DNA of 64,000 nucleotides from Zea mays (taxonomy: Eukaryota; Streptophyta; Magnoliopsida; Poales; Poaceae): the NCBI RefSeq assembly GCF_902167145.1, contig NC_050097.1, positions 172,390,923 to 172,454,922 of the forward strand, written 5' to 3'. Positions within the stretch are counted from its first letter, which is position 1; the number at the start of each line of letters is the position of its first letter. Below are positions 1-11,002 of this stretch, in pieces. The position numbers and the translations under genes were made by a program. Under the pieces are notes generated by a model that had not been told where the DNA came from, searched no databases, and saw nothing but the letters and a program-made list of their open reading frames with translations.

Positions 1-265
1 TCTTGGGTGGGATTATTGCCTGCTATAGGAGGTGCTGCGGGTGAGCGGCAACCAACACGCATGGGGATGGAGATGAGATGCACTTCATATGGGCCTAGGT
101 ATTTTGTTTTTTCTTACGTATTCCTTTTTTTAACAACTCTGCTAATTAGACACAGTGCAGACGGGTATTTTGGAGAAAAACTCTTTGAAATGTCTAGAAT
201 CCATAACTAAGAATCAAACACTCATACATGTAGAGATTTTATTGTCCAAAATCTAGATTCTAGAA
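1..265. other. No supportable gene
   Basis: This stretch is probably intron of the gene whose last exons begin at 522. I tested the open frames at the extreme left edge as a possible preceding exon ending at a GG|GTGAGC donor near 41. None joins the exon at 522 without an immediate stop, so no exon is called. Confidence 0.4.
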
Positions 266-430
266 TTATGTAGGATTCACCCTCCACGGGGAGCGCCAGC
301 GCACCACGCTCTCAGAGGCAGCCACGACAGAGGGTAGGGCCGTGAGGTGCTCGCCGGCACCTGTGATGGTGATGAAGTCCACGCAGCTGTGTCTCTCGAC
401 GGTGCACATGACCTTGTTGCTGCTCACCAT
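266..430 (-). pseudogene. Enoyl-CoA delta-isomerase-like N-terminal fragment
   Basis: On the minus strand an ATG at 430 opens a 54-codon frame ending in TAA at 266-268. It lies in a GC-rich island inside AT-rich DNA. The translation begins MVSSNKVMCTVERHSCVDF and continues with an ITITGAGEHL stretch. This resembles the start of plant peroxisomal delta3,delta2-enoyl-CoA isomerases (ECI family, crotonase fold), which begin with MCT(V/L)E and a TLTG(E/D)GEH motif. The crotonase core, oxyanion-hole residues and C-terminal half are absent, and after about residue 35 the likeness fades. It lies antisense in an intron of the neighbouring gene. I read it as a captured or degenerate gene fragment. The family call is from memory of the motif, without a search. 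A chance GC-rich open frame is the alternative. Confidence 0.4.
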
Positions 431-521
431 TGATTATTTGGGGACACCATGCGCCAGACGTTCTTCCTTTTATGCACCATCTAAATGAATTATGTACATT
501 TAATTACTCTTTGTATTGTAG

Positions 522-2086
522 GATATCAGTGAGGCGAATGGGATAAACTATGCAAAAAATGTTCAGACTACTGCAAAGTGGAAGGTATGTGTTCTCATAG
601 GAAAAATATTTACTAAAAATTTGTAAATTCCAATTCAGATTTAAAATTATATTCTTTTCCATGATAGCAACGAGTATGTGGTGAACTTCAAAATGAAGAT
701 CAAATAATGCTTGAAGAAACAAATTATGGAGTGATATGGATGCATTAGTCCTAACTCTTGCTGACATATGAACTATTTTTAAAATAGTATGATAATATGG
801 CAGCCTAAATCCAGCATTGCTAGATTAGGTGCATAACTATTTGGCGGAGATTCAATGCTTTTGCAACAACTTTTTTACTTCTGCTTAATCTTTTCGTCTG
901 TGCTGGACAGGTTGCGCTAAAGAGGACTAATGTCCTTGGGATGAGGCAGCCTCCACCACGCTGGTATAATTCCTACAATGGCTACCCATATAGATCATAT
1001 GGAGCACCGTACTTTCCCCCATATGGTTATGAGTAAGTATTGTGGTGTACTACTACAATGTTGATTTCTAACTTTATTTCTAACATGATTGATTATGCTT
1101 TTCCATGAGGGCTCCTAGATTCCGTCATCTTATGCGCTAGATAGCTTATCATGTACAAGGTAATAATGTTTAATGCAAAACCAGTCATTGTTCAAAGTCT
1201 CGGGAAACCTGCTGCTATATCGTTAGCACTGTTCCATAGTTGAAATTATTGTGGCTCAATGCTCCTTTGTCCTTTATCAGCTGCCTTTTTTACCTCTGTT
1301 TTTTTCCACATAAACGACATGTCATATTGGCTTGTAATACATCACGTAGTAGTATATCCATGGGCTTCCCACTTCCTAGGCTTACTATTGTTTACATTTT
1401 CTGTCATTCTTGATTCTGACAACCCTATACAACATTTACTGAATGAGATGTAGTGATAGTATCAACTGTCAAGCTCTCTGTCACTCTATCAGTCAGTTAG
1501 GACATCAGAGTGGATCGTTCCTTGCTCATTTGTGGTAGATTAGTTATATGAAGAGAAAGCATCACATACACTGTGTTGTCTACAGATTGCTACTGCCTCA
1601 TGCCTCCTTTGGTAGGACTCTCTATTATGATTCCGTGAAATGATTCTTTATTATGGTTTTGAAAATTTATAATAAAGAGAATTACTTTCATCCATAATCA
1701 TTTCTAAAAGAGAATCAACTTTTATAGAGAATTATAATCAGCTCTACCAGTTACGCTTTTACATCAGTAACAACATCGTCCACAATCCTCGACGTCTCTA
1801 CTAAGCATCCGAGTTCCTCGGGAGCAAAGCTATCTTCGTCCACAATCCTCCATATTCTAGCACATTTTATTTTCACAATTTGTTTGGGGCTGGGCCACAT
1901 GGATCAAGAGCAACATACTGATTTTTGACTTAAATTATTCCTGCACATGATTACAATTGACCCTTTGTCTTTACTTGAGAATTTTAGAAGATCGATTCTT
2001 AATATTGATGAACTGTTGTAATGTCTTGGTGCAGGTTAATGGACGGTATTTCTCACCGTGACCACTCGGTTAGCCGTAAGAATTGA
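522..2086 (+). CDS. 3' exons of an unidentified gene, possibly nucleic-acid-related (partial at 5' side)
   Basis: Four spliced segments fit together in one frame: 522-584, 668-730, 911-1032 and 2035-2086. Each has AG at its left edge and GT at its right, and the last ends in TGA at 2084-2086. The first two are exactly 63 nt (phase 0), and the 911-1032 exon ends in phase 2, which matches the next. The donor after 730 (GTGATA) is weak, so that exon is the least certain; skipping it also keeps the frame. The translated tail is Tyr/Pro/Gly-rich around RWYNSYNGYPYRSYG, a low-complexity character common in plant RNA-binding proteins. It ends HRDHSVSRKN. No catalytic domain is visible because the N-terminal part lies before the window. 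The intron 1033-2034 holds a MITE. I do not recognise the family. Confidence 0.6.
1607..1752. mobile_element. MITE-like element in an intron
   Basis: The two ends form an imperfect inverted repeat. The left reads TTTGGTAGGACTCTCTATTATGATT, split here as TTTGGTAGGACTC and TATTATGATT. The reverse complement of the right end reads CTGGTAGAGCTGATTATAAT. The interior is AT-rich with internal complementarity, including AATAAAGAGAATT-type palindromes. It is about 145 bp, typical of a hAT-like MITE. No clean target duplication was found. Confidence 0.45.
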
Positions 2087-2909
2087 GCCACTGATAAGGA
2101 CTGAAACTGCTCACGTGCTCTGTTGTAAGCAGAGTGCTCATGATTCAAGGACGATAATTTTCCATTTTTTTTCTGTTGGTTCAACGAAACACACGAAATG
2201 AGAACATTGGTACACTGCATGCTGTTATTTGCAGTTAGTACCAAACCTTTTCTCTTTTCTACTTTGTATCCTCTTGTTTTCTTTGACACGTCCTATAATC
2301 GTTCTTCTCTCTTCTTGCTTATTATGTAAATGCCCATTCCAATATTAGTCAAAAGCTACCGCAGTTTATCAAAGTTTCCTTAAATCTGCTCTTGTGTGAC
2401 TATGTCTATATAGTTATATGCTCCATAACAAATATCCTTCATATAACATTTTCACTCTATAATTTTTATCTACTTAAATATCGTCACACACGTTTAAAAA
2501 TACGGTTTGCGCGCAAGACGTGCACAATACACTAGTACCAACCAATCTATATCGACCGCCTGCGCTGCTACAATCACCTGTCGGTGCATTGGACCCAGCC
2601 TTTAGTGAAGGTGGGCCTTCATAGAGGAGCCCACATGTCATCCAGCAGCCCAACACAAGGCACGCCGCCGGAGTTGGGTCAGGCGCACGCGCTAACCACG
2701 CACGCTCGGCGATCGAAAGTACGCGGGCGCCCACCCACTGACATCCCTACCCCGCTCACGCCTGCCGCGCTCAATGACATGTGGGTGTCGGTGCAGCAGG
2801 GGCCCTGCCTGTCGTTGCGGCTGGGCCTGGGCGTATGGCCAAAATGAACGGAACCCTTTGTTTTCCGGCGACAGACCCCACGGCACCGCACCTGCTCGGC
2901 ACGTCCCGC
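2087..2909. other. 3' UTR and intergenic region; GC-rich promoter of the RRM gene
   Basis: The first few hundred bases are the 3' UTR and downstream flank of the upstream gene. From about 2570 the composition becomes GC- and CpG-rich up to the start codon at 3101, as expected for a grass promoter and 5' UTR. The small open frames here on both strands are by-products of GC content. No coding feature is supported. Confidence 0.5.
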
Positions 2910-2916
2910 TATATAA
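2910..2916 (+). promoter_or_regulatory. TATA box of the RRM gene
   Basis: TATATAA lies about 190 bp before the start codon at 3101, in CpG-rich sequence. The downstream leader has no ATG in good context before 3101. Position and composition fit a core promoter, but the transcription start is not proven. Confidence 0.55.
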
Positions 2917-3100
2917 CCGCTTGAAGTTCTTCCGCCGCCACGTGCTCGCTGCCGTCGCCGCGCCGCATTCGCATCACCGCATCGCGCCGCCGAGGCTGCT
3001 TACTAGACGGACGAGGAGTGGACTGGAGTAACTTGCAGCAACCCTATCCCGGCAGGCCCCATCGCGAAACCCTAGACTTCGCCGCCGGCGGTCGCCGGAG

Positions 3101-6100
3101 ATGGCCTCCTCGCCGCCGCGCGCCCCGCAGCTATTCCCTTTCGACCTTAACGTCGCGCAGGAGGAGGTAGATGAGGAGCCGATTGAGGTTCTTGAGGAGG
3201 ATGTCGATGAGGAGGGAGCCCCGTTGGCGCAGCCCCAGGAGGTTGTCGTCGAGGAGGTTGTTGAGAAATTGGTCGAGCACGCGGTGCCTATCACGGAGGA
3301 TGAACCTGCGGAAGACGTGATCATGGAGGAGCCTTCGGAGGAGGTGATCATGGAGGACGAGGAGCCTACGCCGTCGCCGGCGGAGGAGGTGGTTGGGGAG
3401 GGGAAGAGGAGGAAAAAGAGGGTGGACTATGAGGTCTTCGTGTCCGGGCTGCCGCAGGACGCCGCTGAGGAGGACGTGGCGCAGGCGCTGGCGGATGCCG
3501 GAGATATCGAGGAGGTGCGCCTCGTGCGGGATCCGGCGGACCAGCGGCTCAACAAGGGATTCGCTTTTGTCCGCTTCGCGGCTGCATGGCAGGCCCGGTG
3601 GGCGGCCAACGACCTCCGCGAGGCTACGGTATCACATCGAATCTTACCACCACATTATATACATTCGCATCGATTGCTACGAGGTGGTTGGGGAAACCTG
3701 TGAAGGCGTTTGTGTTTATACTAGTGGTTGGGGGAATGAGGTTAATTCATTCTTACAACTTCGAGACTAGATAGGCTTTCTTGGATTGTTTCTTTCCTGG
3801 ATTTTAGATTAATGGACGTGAAATCAGGTACAGTTGGCAATTTGGAATCTAGAGGTCGATATGTGGTACAAGACCCTGTTTGTCAAGCCGTGGTACTGTA
3901 GGAGACTACACTGTTAGGAAATATGAAATATGTTGGATTCAATGTAGTACTTTAGTGCTTGTACATCTATAACACCTTTTGTAGTTCCAAGCTACTTCTA
4001 TACTAGGTGCTAAGAATCTAATGTATATATATATATTTTTATTTTATTGCTAAAGTGAAGTTGGCACCAATTGCAACACTTAGCATTGATGGCATTTATC
4101 CAGGCATCAGGGGCCATGCTGACATCCCTGCTAGTTTTCCTCAAAGAAAAAATAAATGTCCCTGCCAGTTCATTCCATTTCATCTAGCTTGTCTCAAGCA
4201 CACCCTTGGATAATATTTCTCTTCGAGTGGAATATATTCTGCTTTGTCATTTAACTTTTTTAGTTTTAAAAGATCATATTATCTGAAAATTTGATTTTTT
4301 TGAATGTTCTGGTTATCTGGTTGAACATATATTAATGGTGTATTGGTGTTGGTCAAGGTCTAGTTTAATTGACACCTTTTGACACAATTCCTTTTATTGT
4401 TACAGTGTTATTTGAATGAACTAATCAACTGAGTTTGTCCTCCGCAGCTAGAATTATCTATTACTTAATGTGTGTAGTACCTAATAATGAACAAAAATAA
4501 GGAAAGGAAATGATGTTGGAAATGAATTTGTTTTTAAAGGATCATTGTTTAACTTAGCATTCCAGCAACACGTAGGCAAAAGGAATGCCCCACTTGAGGC
4601 TAGACCAGAAAAAAACTTTTGTGTGGTTATTAAGGCTGTAAGGCGCAGCGCGGTGAGGCGTTTAAGGCGTGCGGCAAGATGATAGCATACAAACATCTTA
4701 ATATATATGCCTGTAGAAAGCAGAAACAAATCATATAATATAATACCACAATAAATAGGGATTTTTCAATCCATGCCCTTGGTTCATCATCACCGCTTAG
4801 GCCCTGTTTGGAATTGTAGTATTTTTGTAGTTTTGAAACAATACTATGGTATTTGATGATACTATAGTATTGGAGCTCAAAAGGTGTTTGGTTTGTACAG
4901 TCAAAACTCAGTTTTAAATACCATGGTTTACCCAAAACTGTAGTTTTGTCCCTCTCTAGTAGTAAAAACACCTCATCCATTACTATTAAAGAGGGGTAAA
5001 ACTGAACAGTGGTGGTTAACTAATGGCACGGTTTTAGAAATCCCTAATGACATATCTGAAGAAAAATAGAAAAATAGCAAATCTGAAGAATCTCATCTCT
5101 TAGTAACATAAAATTAGACTCTAGTGACATAATATAACTTATTTAGTAGTGTTGCAAGTGCAAAATAAAAAGTAACATAATTGGTGATCTGAAATCTCTA
5201 GTCAACAACTCAACATCATCTAGGCATGGCTATTCAAGCAGTCTTTCATCTCCATTCTAATTGCAGTGGTAGTTCTGATACACATTTTTGTGTCTCCCAA
5301 AGTCACCCAGATGTTTCTTCACCCTTTTTATCCCTCCATAAAATGAGGTACGACATAGGGTGCATCCGTGCATGTTACCACATTGTTTTGAAGGTTTGGC
5401 CAGTAGGCATACTTCCATCCTGGTTCCTCAAAATTTCCCTTCTGAGCTAGATCAGTCTTCGGATCATAATCACTGGTGATGTAAAATGGACTTGCCATAG
5501 TTCTGTCAGCTGTAAAAACAAAGATGTACATAGGCATCCATAGCAGCCACAAATAGAAAGCAACCTGCAACCAGCACAGTCACAAATAACTGAGCAGCAT
5601 AAGCAGCAGAAGTGCAGAGGAAAGGGTACCTGTGTACCGTGAACTTGAAAGACCTGCAGGGGACGTGGATCAACGGAGCAGAGGGGATGAGCGAATCGAG
5701 GTAAATTGTTGGAACAGAGGGAAGGGTCGTGGATGGAGGGAGCAGAAGGGGAGGGAATGGCTGGAAGGAGACGGTCCATCTGCAACCTTTCCTTTACTCC
5801 CACTTGTTTGATGCTGGATGGCTGGGTCATGGCTCTGCAGGACTTGTAGGCTCCACTTTCCTGCAAGGGTGGAACTGCTGTCTGCTTCCCACGGCTCTTT
5901 CCCGAGAGCACACAACTGTGCCTTCCATTTCCCGCCCACCTGTGCTTCTGCGCCTTTGGTTTCCCGGCTGCGCACCCATGCAGCACCTGCCTGGGGCAAG
6001 TCTGCACGGAGAAGACGCCAAGCTGCGCCTAGAGGATGCCTTTTGATGTAGGGTGGACACCATATCATGCCAGGTCATGGAAAGGCAGACACCCAGCTTT

Positions 6101-9100
6101 GAAAAGCTCCAGGACGCCATGGCAACACATTGATAACCATGATTTTTTTTGCATTTGTAGCTGTTATAGGGTACCGCTTATGAGTATTATTAACTTGGTA
6201 AAGTTGACTCCTTTCACCATATATTAAAGAGTGTAGTTACTGTACATGATATGAAGTACTGTTGTGCTAACAGTAATGTTAAGAAAGTTAAAGGGGCTAA
6301 CTCTGCTATCCTAGTTTCATTTCTTCTTCTATTTCAAGGATCTAGTTCACATAGAAGTATTCTAATTTAGCGTCTTTTTAGTATAAAAGGTAGCAGTATG
6401 ATTACTCAACTTTTGTAGCCATAAACATCCTAGGACTATTTGATGCATGCCTTGTGAATATTTGTGCCACTGTTCAAGTCCATGTTGTGGTATTTTTTAT
6501 GCTAGCCCCATTATGTTTAAATAGATGATGCATGGAAAATTGGAAATGGCAGTGAGAGTGCGCATTCCATTTTGGTTATGTTTAATTATCCCTCTGAAAG
6601 TTTGTTGAATATGATGTATCCACTTCTCTCTCTAAGTGCTTAACTCAAGCAGCTTCAAATTATTATTACATGGGTGTTTGGGATGGCTCCAAGTTCTAGC
6701 TCCAATGTGGAGAAATATTTTTAATCTAAATAATAAATGAAATGACTTATCTGAATGTCTTCTAAAGGCTTACAGCTCCAGCTCCACGATTTTCTGGAGC
6801 ACCTATTGACGTGCTCCGCCAAGTTTTCCGGAGTTGGAGCTATCCCAAACATGGTACATATAAGCAAGGTTATTAAATCGACGACTACTGACCAGGATGA
6901 TTAGTCGACAACCAGGACGACTAGTTGACCCTGGTCGGTCTAGTCGTCTATATATTTGACCTACAGATGGCAATGAGTGAAGACCCGCCAGGTTTTGTTA
7001 GCCCAGGCCCGGCCCCGCTAGACTAAAAACTCCCTGCTTCAATACCTGTACGGCTGTACCCGTGGGCGGGTACAATTCCACACTCATACCCGGACCCGCC
7101 AGGTATTCCATACCCGATGGGTACCCATACCCGTCTAGAGTGGAGTTGTGTCTGTCTGCCCAACTTAGTTTATGGTGAATGCTAGGCACCGAGAGGCAAC
7201 ATCCGACCTTCCGTCTTCCATCTTCTAGGTCTGGGCGTGTCGTGTGCCTGCATGTGGCTTGGTCGCTTCGAATGCACATTAACGAGGAGTCGCATCTCAG
7301 AAGCTTGGAGCCTTGGACACGCTGTTTTGGCTGGTTATCTGCATACTGCTACCATGTGTCCCAAGGCCTATGTAGCATATAGTTATACTCATGAGCCAGA
7401 AGCCCAAGACAAATCATTGAGCTAGGCTAAAATTTTAGAGAATTGTTGGCTATATTTCGATTATAAAATACCTATGGGTACACGGGTGTGAGTTTAATGA
7501 GTATGTACCCATACTTGTTCTATCCGTTGGGTCCTCTTTTTCTCCCGTTAACAGACCCGCGGGTATAAAATTGCGACCAAACCCGTACCCTAATGGAGTA
7601 ATTACCTGCCAGGTAACGGGTAACGGGTCCCCATTGCCATCTTTAATTTGTCATGTATATACCAGGACATATATGTAGGGTATATATCCCATATACTATA
7701 TTATGCTTATATAGTAGAAACCGAGCTTTAATACTATTTTTCTCGTTAGTAAAGTGTCCAGAACTCCATATTCTTGTGCTGCAATAACTTTTTCATAAGG
7801 GATACAACATCTGGAGAAGCTGAGGATGCTGAACCACCAGCAGCTGATGCAACGGATGAGCTCATCTTTGTACCCCCTTGGACCTGCAGATGAGGAAGAG
7901 AATCGACGAGCTTCCTTGTGTCTTGCGCACCTGAGACCTTCCTTTAACCCCTGCTGCTCTACAGCAGGAGGGAGGAGGAAGCAGCAGACAAGTTGCTTTA
8001 ACAGGCAGCTGGGAACCAGAAGGGCAGGAGGGGAAGAGATGCAGCTGTTGCACGCGCACAGCAACTTTGTAGCCGACGGCTGAATGTTTCACGGGTGAGG
8101 AGGTGAGGGAAAGAGTGGGGGAGAGACCATAATGGGCTTGGCCCAAACAAAGGTAGCACAGTAAGCTGAAGCAGCCCATCTGCTTATTTGATGTCTAGTC
8201 GGTCAGGGTACCTAGTCTGATTAATCGCAACTAATCGACAATTAATCGACCGACAAGGTTTCTGATTGCTCTGATCCAGTCAGTGTGCCTAATTGAATGC
8301 TGGGTACTGATCAGGGCAATTAGTCGCGATTAATCAAACAACCTGATAACATTGATATAAGCAATTTGGTGAATATTCTCAACTGCAATTTTCTTCACTG
8401 GTACAAGCCTGCAAGGCTTGCATTTTTCCTATTATATCCATTGTGATTTTCCTACTATATGTTCATTTTCCTGCAAGACTAGTTTAGGTAATATTTCCTT
8501 TTCATTGTGATTTTGCTATTGTAATGCATGCTTGTATCCATATATAATGAATGTGCCTATATTGGTTTCTTTACTACATGACTAGGTAGCATTTATTTAC
8601 TGGCACTTAAATTTCCAGATTAAGGGAAAAGCTTGTGGAATATGCAAGAACAGTGAAACTGAAACCCTTCATCTCCGAAATATATGCTTTGATTGGTCAA
8701 AGGATGATGTAAGTGTTATTGCTTATTTGGTATAATATATGTTATAAGTATGATTTCATTTTGTATAACAGGTGATAACTTTTTTGTTCAGTTAGCTGAA
8801 AAACTGAAACCCTTCAAGTTGGAAAACTTGGATAGAATTAATCTAATTGAGCACCCAGACAGAAAGGGTAAAAACAGAGGCTATGCGTTTCTTGACTTCA
8901 GGACTCATGTAGATGCTGTGGAGGCTTTTGTGAAACTACAAAAAATAGATCTGTATCTTGGTACTGACTCTAGAGCAAACATATCATTTTCAAACACTCT
9001 TTCACAAGATGATGAGATCATGGAAAAGGTAAAGTAACATACCATCTGTACCTTGCAAGAACTTGTCCCAGCACATGCGCACAGTATATATTCCATCATT

Positions 9101-10783
9101 CTTTTATTGTCTTTTACAATGTCTTCAATTTTGTCATGCAATGCAGGTGAAATCTGTTTTCTTGGATGGCGTACCACCTCACTGGGATGAAGACAAAGTG
9201 AGAGAAATTTTCGGGAAATTTGGTGAAATTGATAGCATACAACTTGCTAGAAATATGTTCACGGCAGCACGAAAAGATTTTGGTTTCATTGGCTTTACAG
9301 CAAGACAGTCAGCTTTAGACTGCATTAAGATGGTCAATAAAGATGGTGTTGGTGAAGGTAGTGGAAAGGTAACCACTTTAGCGCCATTTATTTTCTGTGT
9401 TGCCATTTCTCACCGTTTGATCCAGATATGTTTAATTACTATGTCTGAACTGAATTTATAGGTTCCCATAAAAGCTAGTTTACAAAGGCCAAGGCATGCT
9501 TTCAAGAAGTATTCCCGGCAAGGCTCAAGTTCCTTGCTAGGCGTCAGAAGAGGATTTGTAGATAAAAGTTCTAGTGGTAGAGGACACCACTCGGACAGAT
9601 ATAGGCATTTTAGTCCTGTAAGGCGTTCGTATTCAGATAATCATTCTCGCCGTCACTCTATTGATGTTGAAGAGAGGCATACTTCTGTGCGAGGATACAG
9701 AGCTTACTATAGAAGAGACTCTCCAGTGCATGGTCGGTTTCTGAAGTATACAACCAAATTAACTTGTTTCCATCTTCCTTTCTATCTCTGCATGAATGAA
9801 CTGTTATTTTGTATGTCTGATGTAGCCCCAAGCTATAAATATGGAAGGACACATCTGGAGACCAGAATCAGCGAAGAATATACTGAGGGAAGATACACTA
9901 GTAAATATCCAAAACACAGACACACGATGCATGGAACCATGGAGCGAGATGCAAACCGCAGGATCAAGTATGGACATTCATACCAGGAGAGGGCACATAG
10001 AACTTGCCCAGGTTGTAAGCTGTGTGGTCAAAATTACAATTACCCCAATGGTGAGGAATTTTCTGCAATCAGCGGTTGTCAGGAGGCATACTACCAGACA
10101 GTAAGTGCAAAAGTTCGGTTGCTAGTATTTTGTTGCGATTGGCTTGATGTTTGTTGTTGCTGCTTCTGTTTCTTATTAGGACCATGATCTGATTCCTTCA
10201 ACTTCTCAAGTAGCATCTCATTGCGAGGGTTCTTGCTGCAAGGTGGGTATAAATAAGCATCAGATACTATAATTTCTGCTTTGTTTTGGCTTATGTTAAC
10301 TGCTGGCGCTTACATTTCTTAGGGCCAGCAGTTGAAACCGAAAAGTTATTCTGTGATGCGTGATTATGACTATATCGTAAGTTGGATATGGGCTCATCAT
10401 TTTCTGACATTAAGTTTTGTTGAAACATGCCATCTCAGCTTCTTACAATTGAAACCTGCATTCTTCAGAATCAAGAGTCAACACCTAGTTCAAGTGACCA
10501 TGCCAGAACAAGATCTAATCTTCCAGCGCCGCCTCATCATTGGCATGTTAAACATTCTAATGAGCATCGGAGGTATGTATCATGAAAGAAAGTGCGCATC
10601 TTTTCCTGCGGCTCGGTCCTATTCCTTCTAATCTCCAAGCTATAACAGCATTTCATGTCTGCTGCCAGGCATGTTACTGATGCACATTCTGCTTTTGAGG
10701 TCAGGGAAAGCCGAAGCTGGTATCTATCTTCCAAAGATGCTCCAAGTACTCACTCCAGGAAGCACCATAGGCCAGCAAGATAA
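3101..10783 (+). CDS. Three-RRM acidic hnRNP-like RNA-binding protein
   Basis: Ten exons join in frame: 3101-3628, 8619-8708, 8792-9028, 9147-9368, 9462-9732, 9826-10100, 10180-10242, 10323-10376, 10469-10572 and 10669-10783. All have GT-AG borders, giving 652 residues. Residues 1-105 are Glu/Asp-rich, with EEVIMEDEE-type repeats and a short basic KRRKKR patch that may be a nuclear signal. RRM1 (about 110-187) has RNP2 VFVSGL and RNP1 KGFAFVRF. RRM2 (about 190-270) has LHLRNI and RGYAFLDF. RRM3 (about 287-356) has VFLDGV and DFGFIGF. The tail is Arg/Ser/Tyr/His-rich and likely disordered. An acidic N-terminus, three RRMs and an RS/RGY-like tail match plant hnRNP Q/R- or nucleolin-like proteins that bind pre-mRNA or mRNA in the nucleus. 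Intron 1 is about 5 kb and full of transposons, while the others are small. The exon 5 donor at 9732 was chosen because it alone keeps the frame into 9826. The exact paralogue is not known. Confidence 0.9.
4627..6045. mobile_element. Candidate non-autonomous DNA transposon carrying host-like exon sequence
   Basis: The left edge has AAGGCTGTAAGGCGCAGC and the right edge, reverse-complemented, has AAGGCATCCTCTAGGCGCAGC. These share an AGGCGCAGC core in inverted orientation. The interior includes a GC-rich block (about 5590-6045) and an exon-like open segment on the minus strand (5379-5564), unlike the surrounding AT-rich intron. No target-site duplication was confirmed and the inverted ends are weak, so this is a tentative Pack-type element. 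It may instead be two unrelated insertions. Confidence 0.3.
5379..5564 (-). pseudogene. Exon-like fragment of an unidentified membrane-protein gene
   Basis: On the minus strand a polypyrimidine-TTGCAG acceptor precedes position 5564 and a GTAACATG donor follows 5379. They enclose exactly 62 open codons. The product starts with a hydrophobic, aromatic segment (VAFYLWLLWMPMYIFVF), then has a polar part with SDYDPKTDLAQKGNFEEPGW and KYAYWPN. Codon use and the sharp splice borders look like a real exon rather than chance. No start or stop codon belonging to it is evident and no adjacent matching exons were found. It is most likely a host gene exon captured by a transposon, lying antisense in intron 1 of the RRM gene. 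I do not recognise the parent family. Confidence 0.45.
6674..6850. mobile_element. MITE with near-perfect inverted ends
   Basis: The left end is GTGTTTGGGATGGCTCCAA and the right end, reverse-complemented, is GTTTGGGATAGCTCCAA. The motif ACATGG occurs at both borders. The interior contains CTCCAGCTCCA and GGAGTTGGAGCT stretches. At about 177 bp and non-coding, it fits a hAT- or PIF-type MITE. Confidence 0.65.
6965..7642. mobile_element. hAT-like MITE nested in the 6865-8354 element
   Basis: The termini are AGATGGCAATG and its exact complement CATTGCCATCT. Subterminal GGGTACCCG/CGGGTACGGGT-type motifs recur at both sides (GACCCGCCAGG at left, CCTGCCAGGTAACGGGT at right). This terminal pattern is typical of a widespread plant hAT MITE group. 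No convincing 8-bp duplication remains. It is non-coding. Confidence 0.6.
7801..7893 (+). pseudogene. Captured coding-like fragment, acidic C-terminal piece
   Basis: Thirty codons read DTTSGEAEDAEPPAAD, then ATDELIFVPPWTCR, then TGA. The acidic Ala/Glu run followed by an ordered hydrophobic motif and stop looks like the C-terminal exon of a real protein. An AAG|G acceptor-like junction lies just before it. It sits inside the non-autonomous hAT element at 6865-8354. The family is not recognised, and no matching upstream exon was found. Confidence 0.35.
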
Positions 10784-11002
10784 GCTGTAACTGCAAGATA
10801 GAGAAAATCTAGTAGCAGCTCGCTTCTGATACTGATGGATAGCATTTGTTACCGGGGCCCTGCTTACGTGGCTGACACCCTGTTGCGGGGAGGAATCTGT
10901 TCCAAGGACAGCAGTATACCGTCCCAATTTATAACCAAATACTTTGCCTTTTCTCGGTTCTTTGTATTCGCGTTCGATTTCTCGAAATGTGGTGCTGACA
11001 AA
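10784..11002 (+). other. 3' UTR of the RRM gene
   Basis: This follows the TAA at 10781-10783 and runs to the edge of the hAT element at 11003. It contains TTTATAACCAAATAC and TTTGTATTCG stretches suitable for plant polyadenylation. The exact cleavage site is not determined. Confidence 0.5.

Larger units (their letters stand above)
6865..8354. mobile_element. Non-autonomous hAT-like element with flanking ATATAAG duplication
   Basis: The left end reads CAAGGTTATTAAATCGACG and the right end, reverse-complemented, reads CAATGTTATCAGGTTGTTTG. Subterminal regions are rich in TTAGTCG and TTAATCG motifs on both sides. ATATAAG flanks the element at 6858-6864 and 8355-8361, consistent with most of an 8-bp hAT duplication. 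It holds no transposase. It contains a second hAT-like element (6965-7642) and a GC-richer block (about 7800-8190) with a coding-like fragment. Confidence 0.6.
3629..8618 (+). other. Intron 1 of the RRM gene, filled with small transposons
   Basis: This 4,990-bp intron starts with GTATCACA and ends TTTCCAG. It contains a TA microsatellite near 4024-4038 and a segment at 4799-4960 starting TAGGCCCTGTTTGG, which looks like one end of a MITE with no convincing partner end. It also holds a candidate gene-capturing element at 4627-6045, a MITE at 6674-6850 and a nested hAT pair at 6865-8354. The remaining sequence is AT-rich with nothing else supportable. Confidence 0.7.

Noticed and set aside
7..210. 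Left-edge open frame as an exon of the upstream gene
   Set aside because: A donor at about 41 gives phases that do not join the exon at 522 without stops.
4799..4960. MITE starting TAGGCCCTGTTTGG
   Set aside because: Only one convincing end was found and no target duplication, so it is not called as an element of its own.
5447..6007. 186-codon minus-strand frame in intron 1
   Set aside because: It overlaps other open frames in the same GC-rich block, has no splice or domain support and is out of frame with the better exon at 5379-5564.
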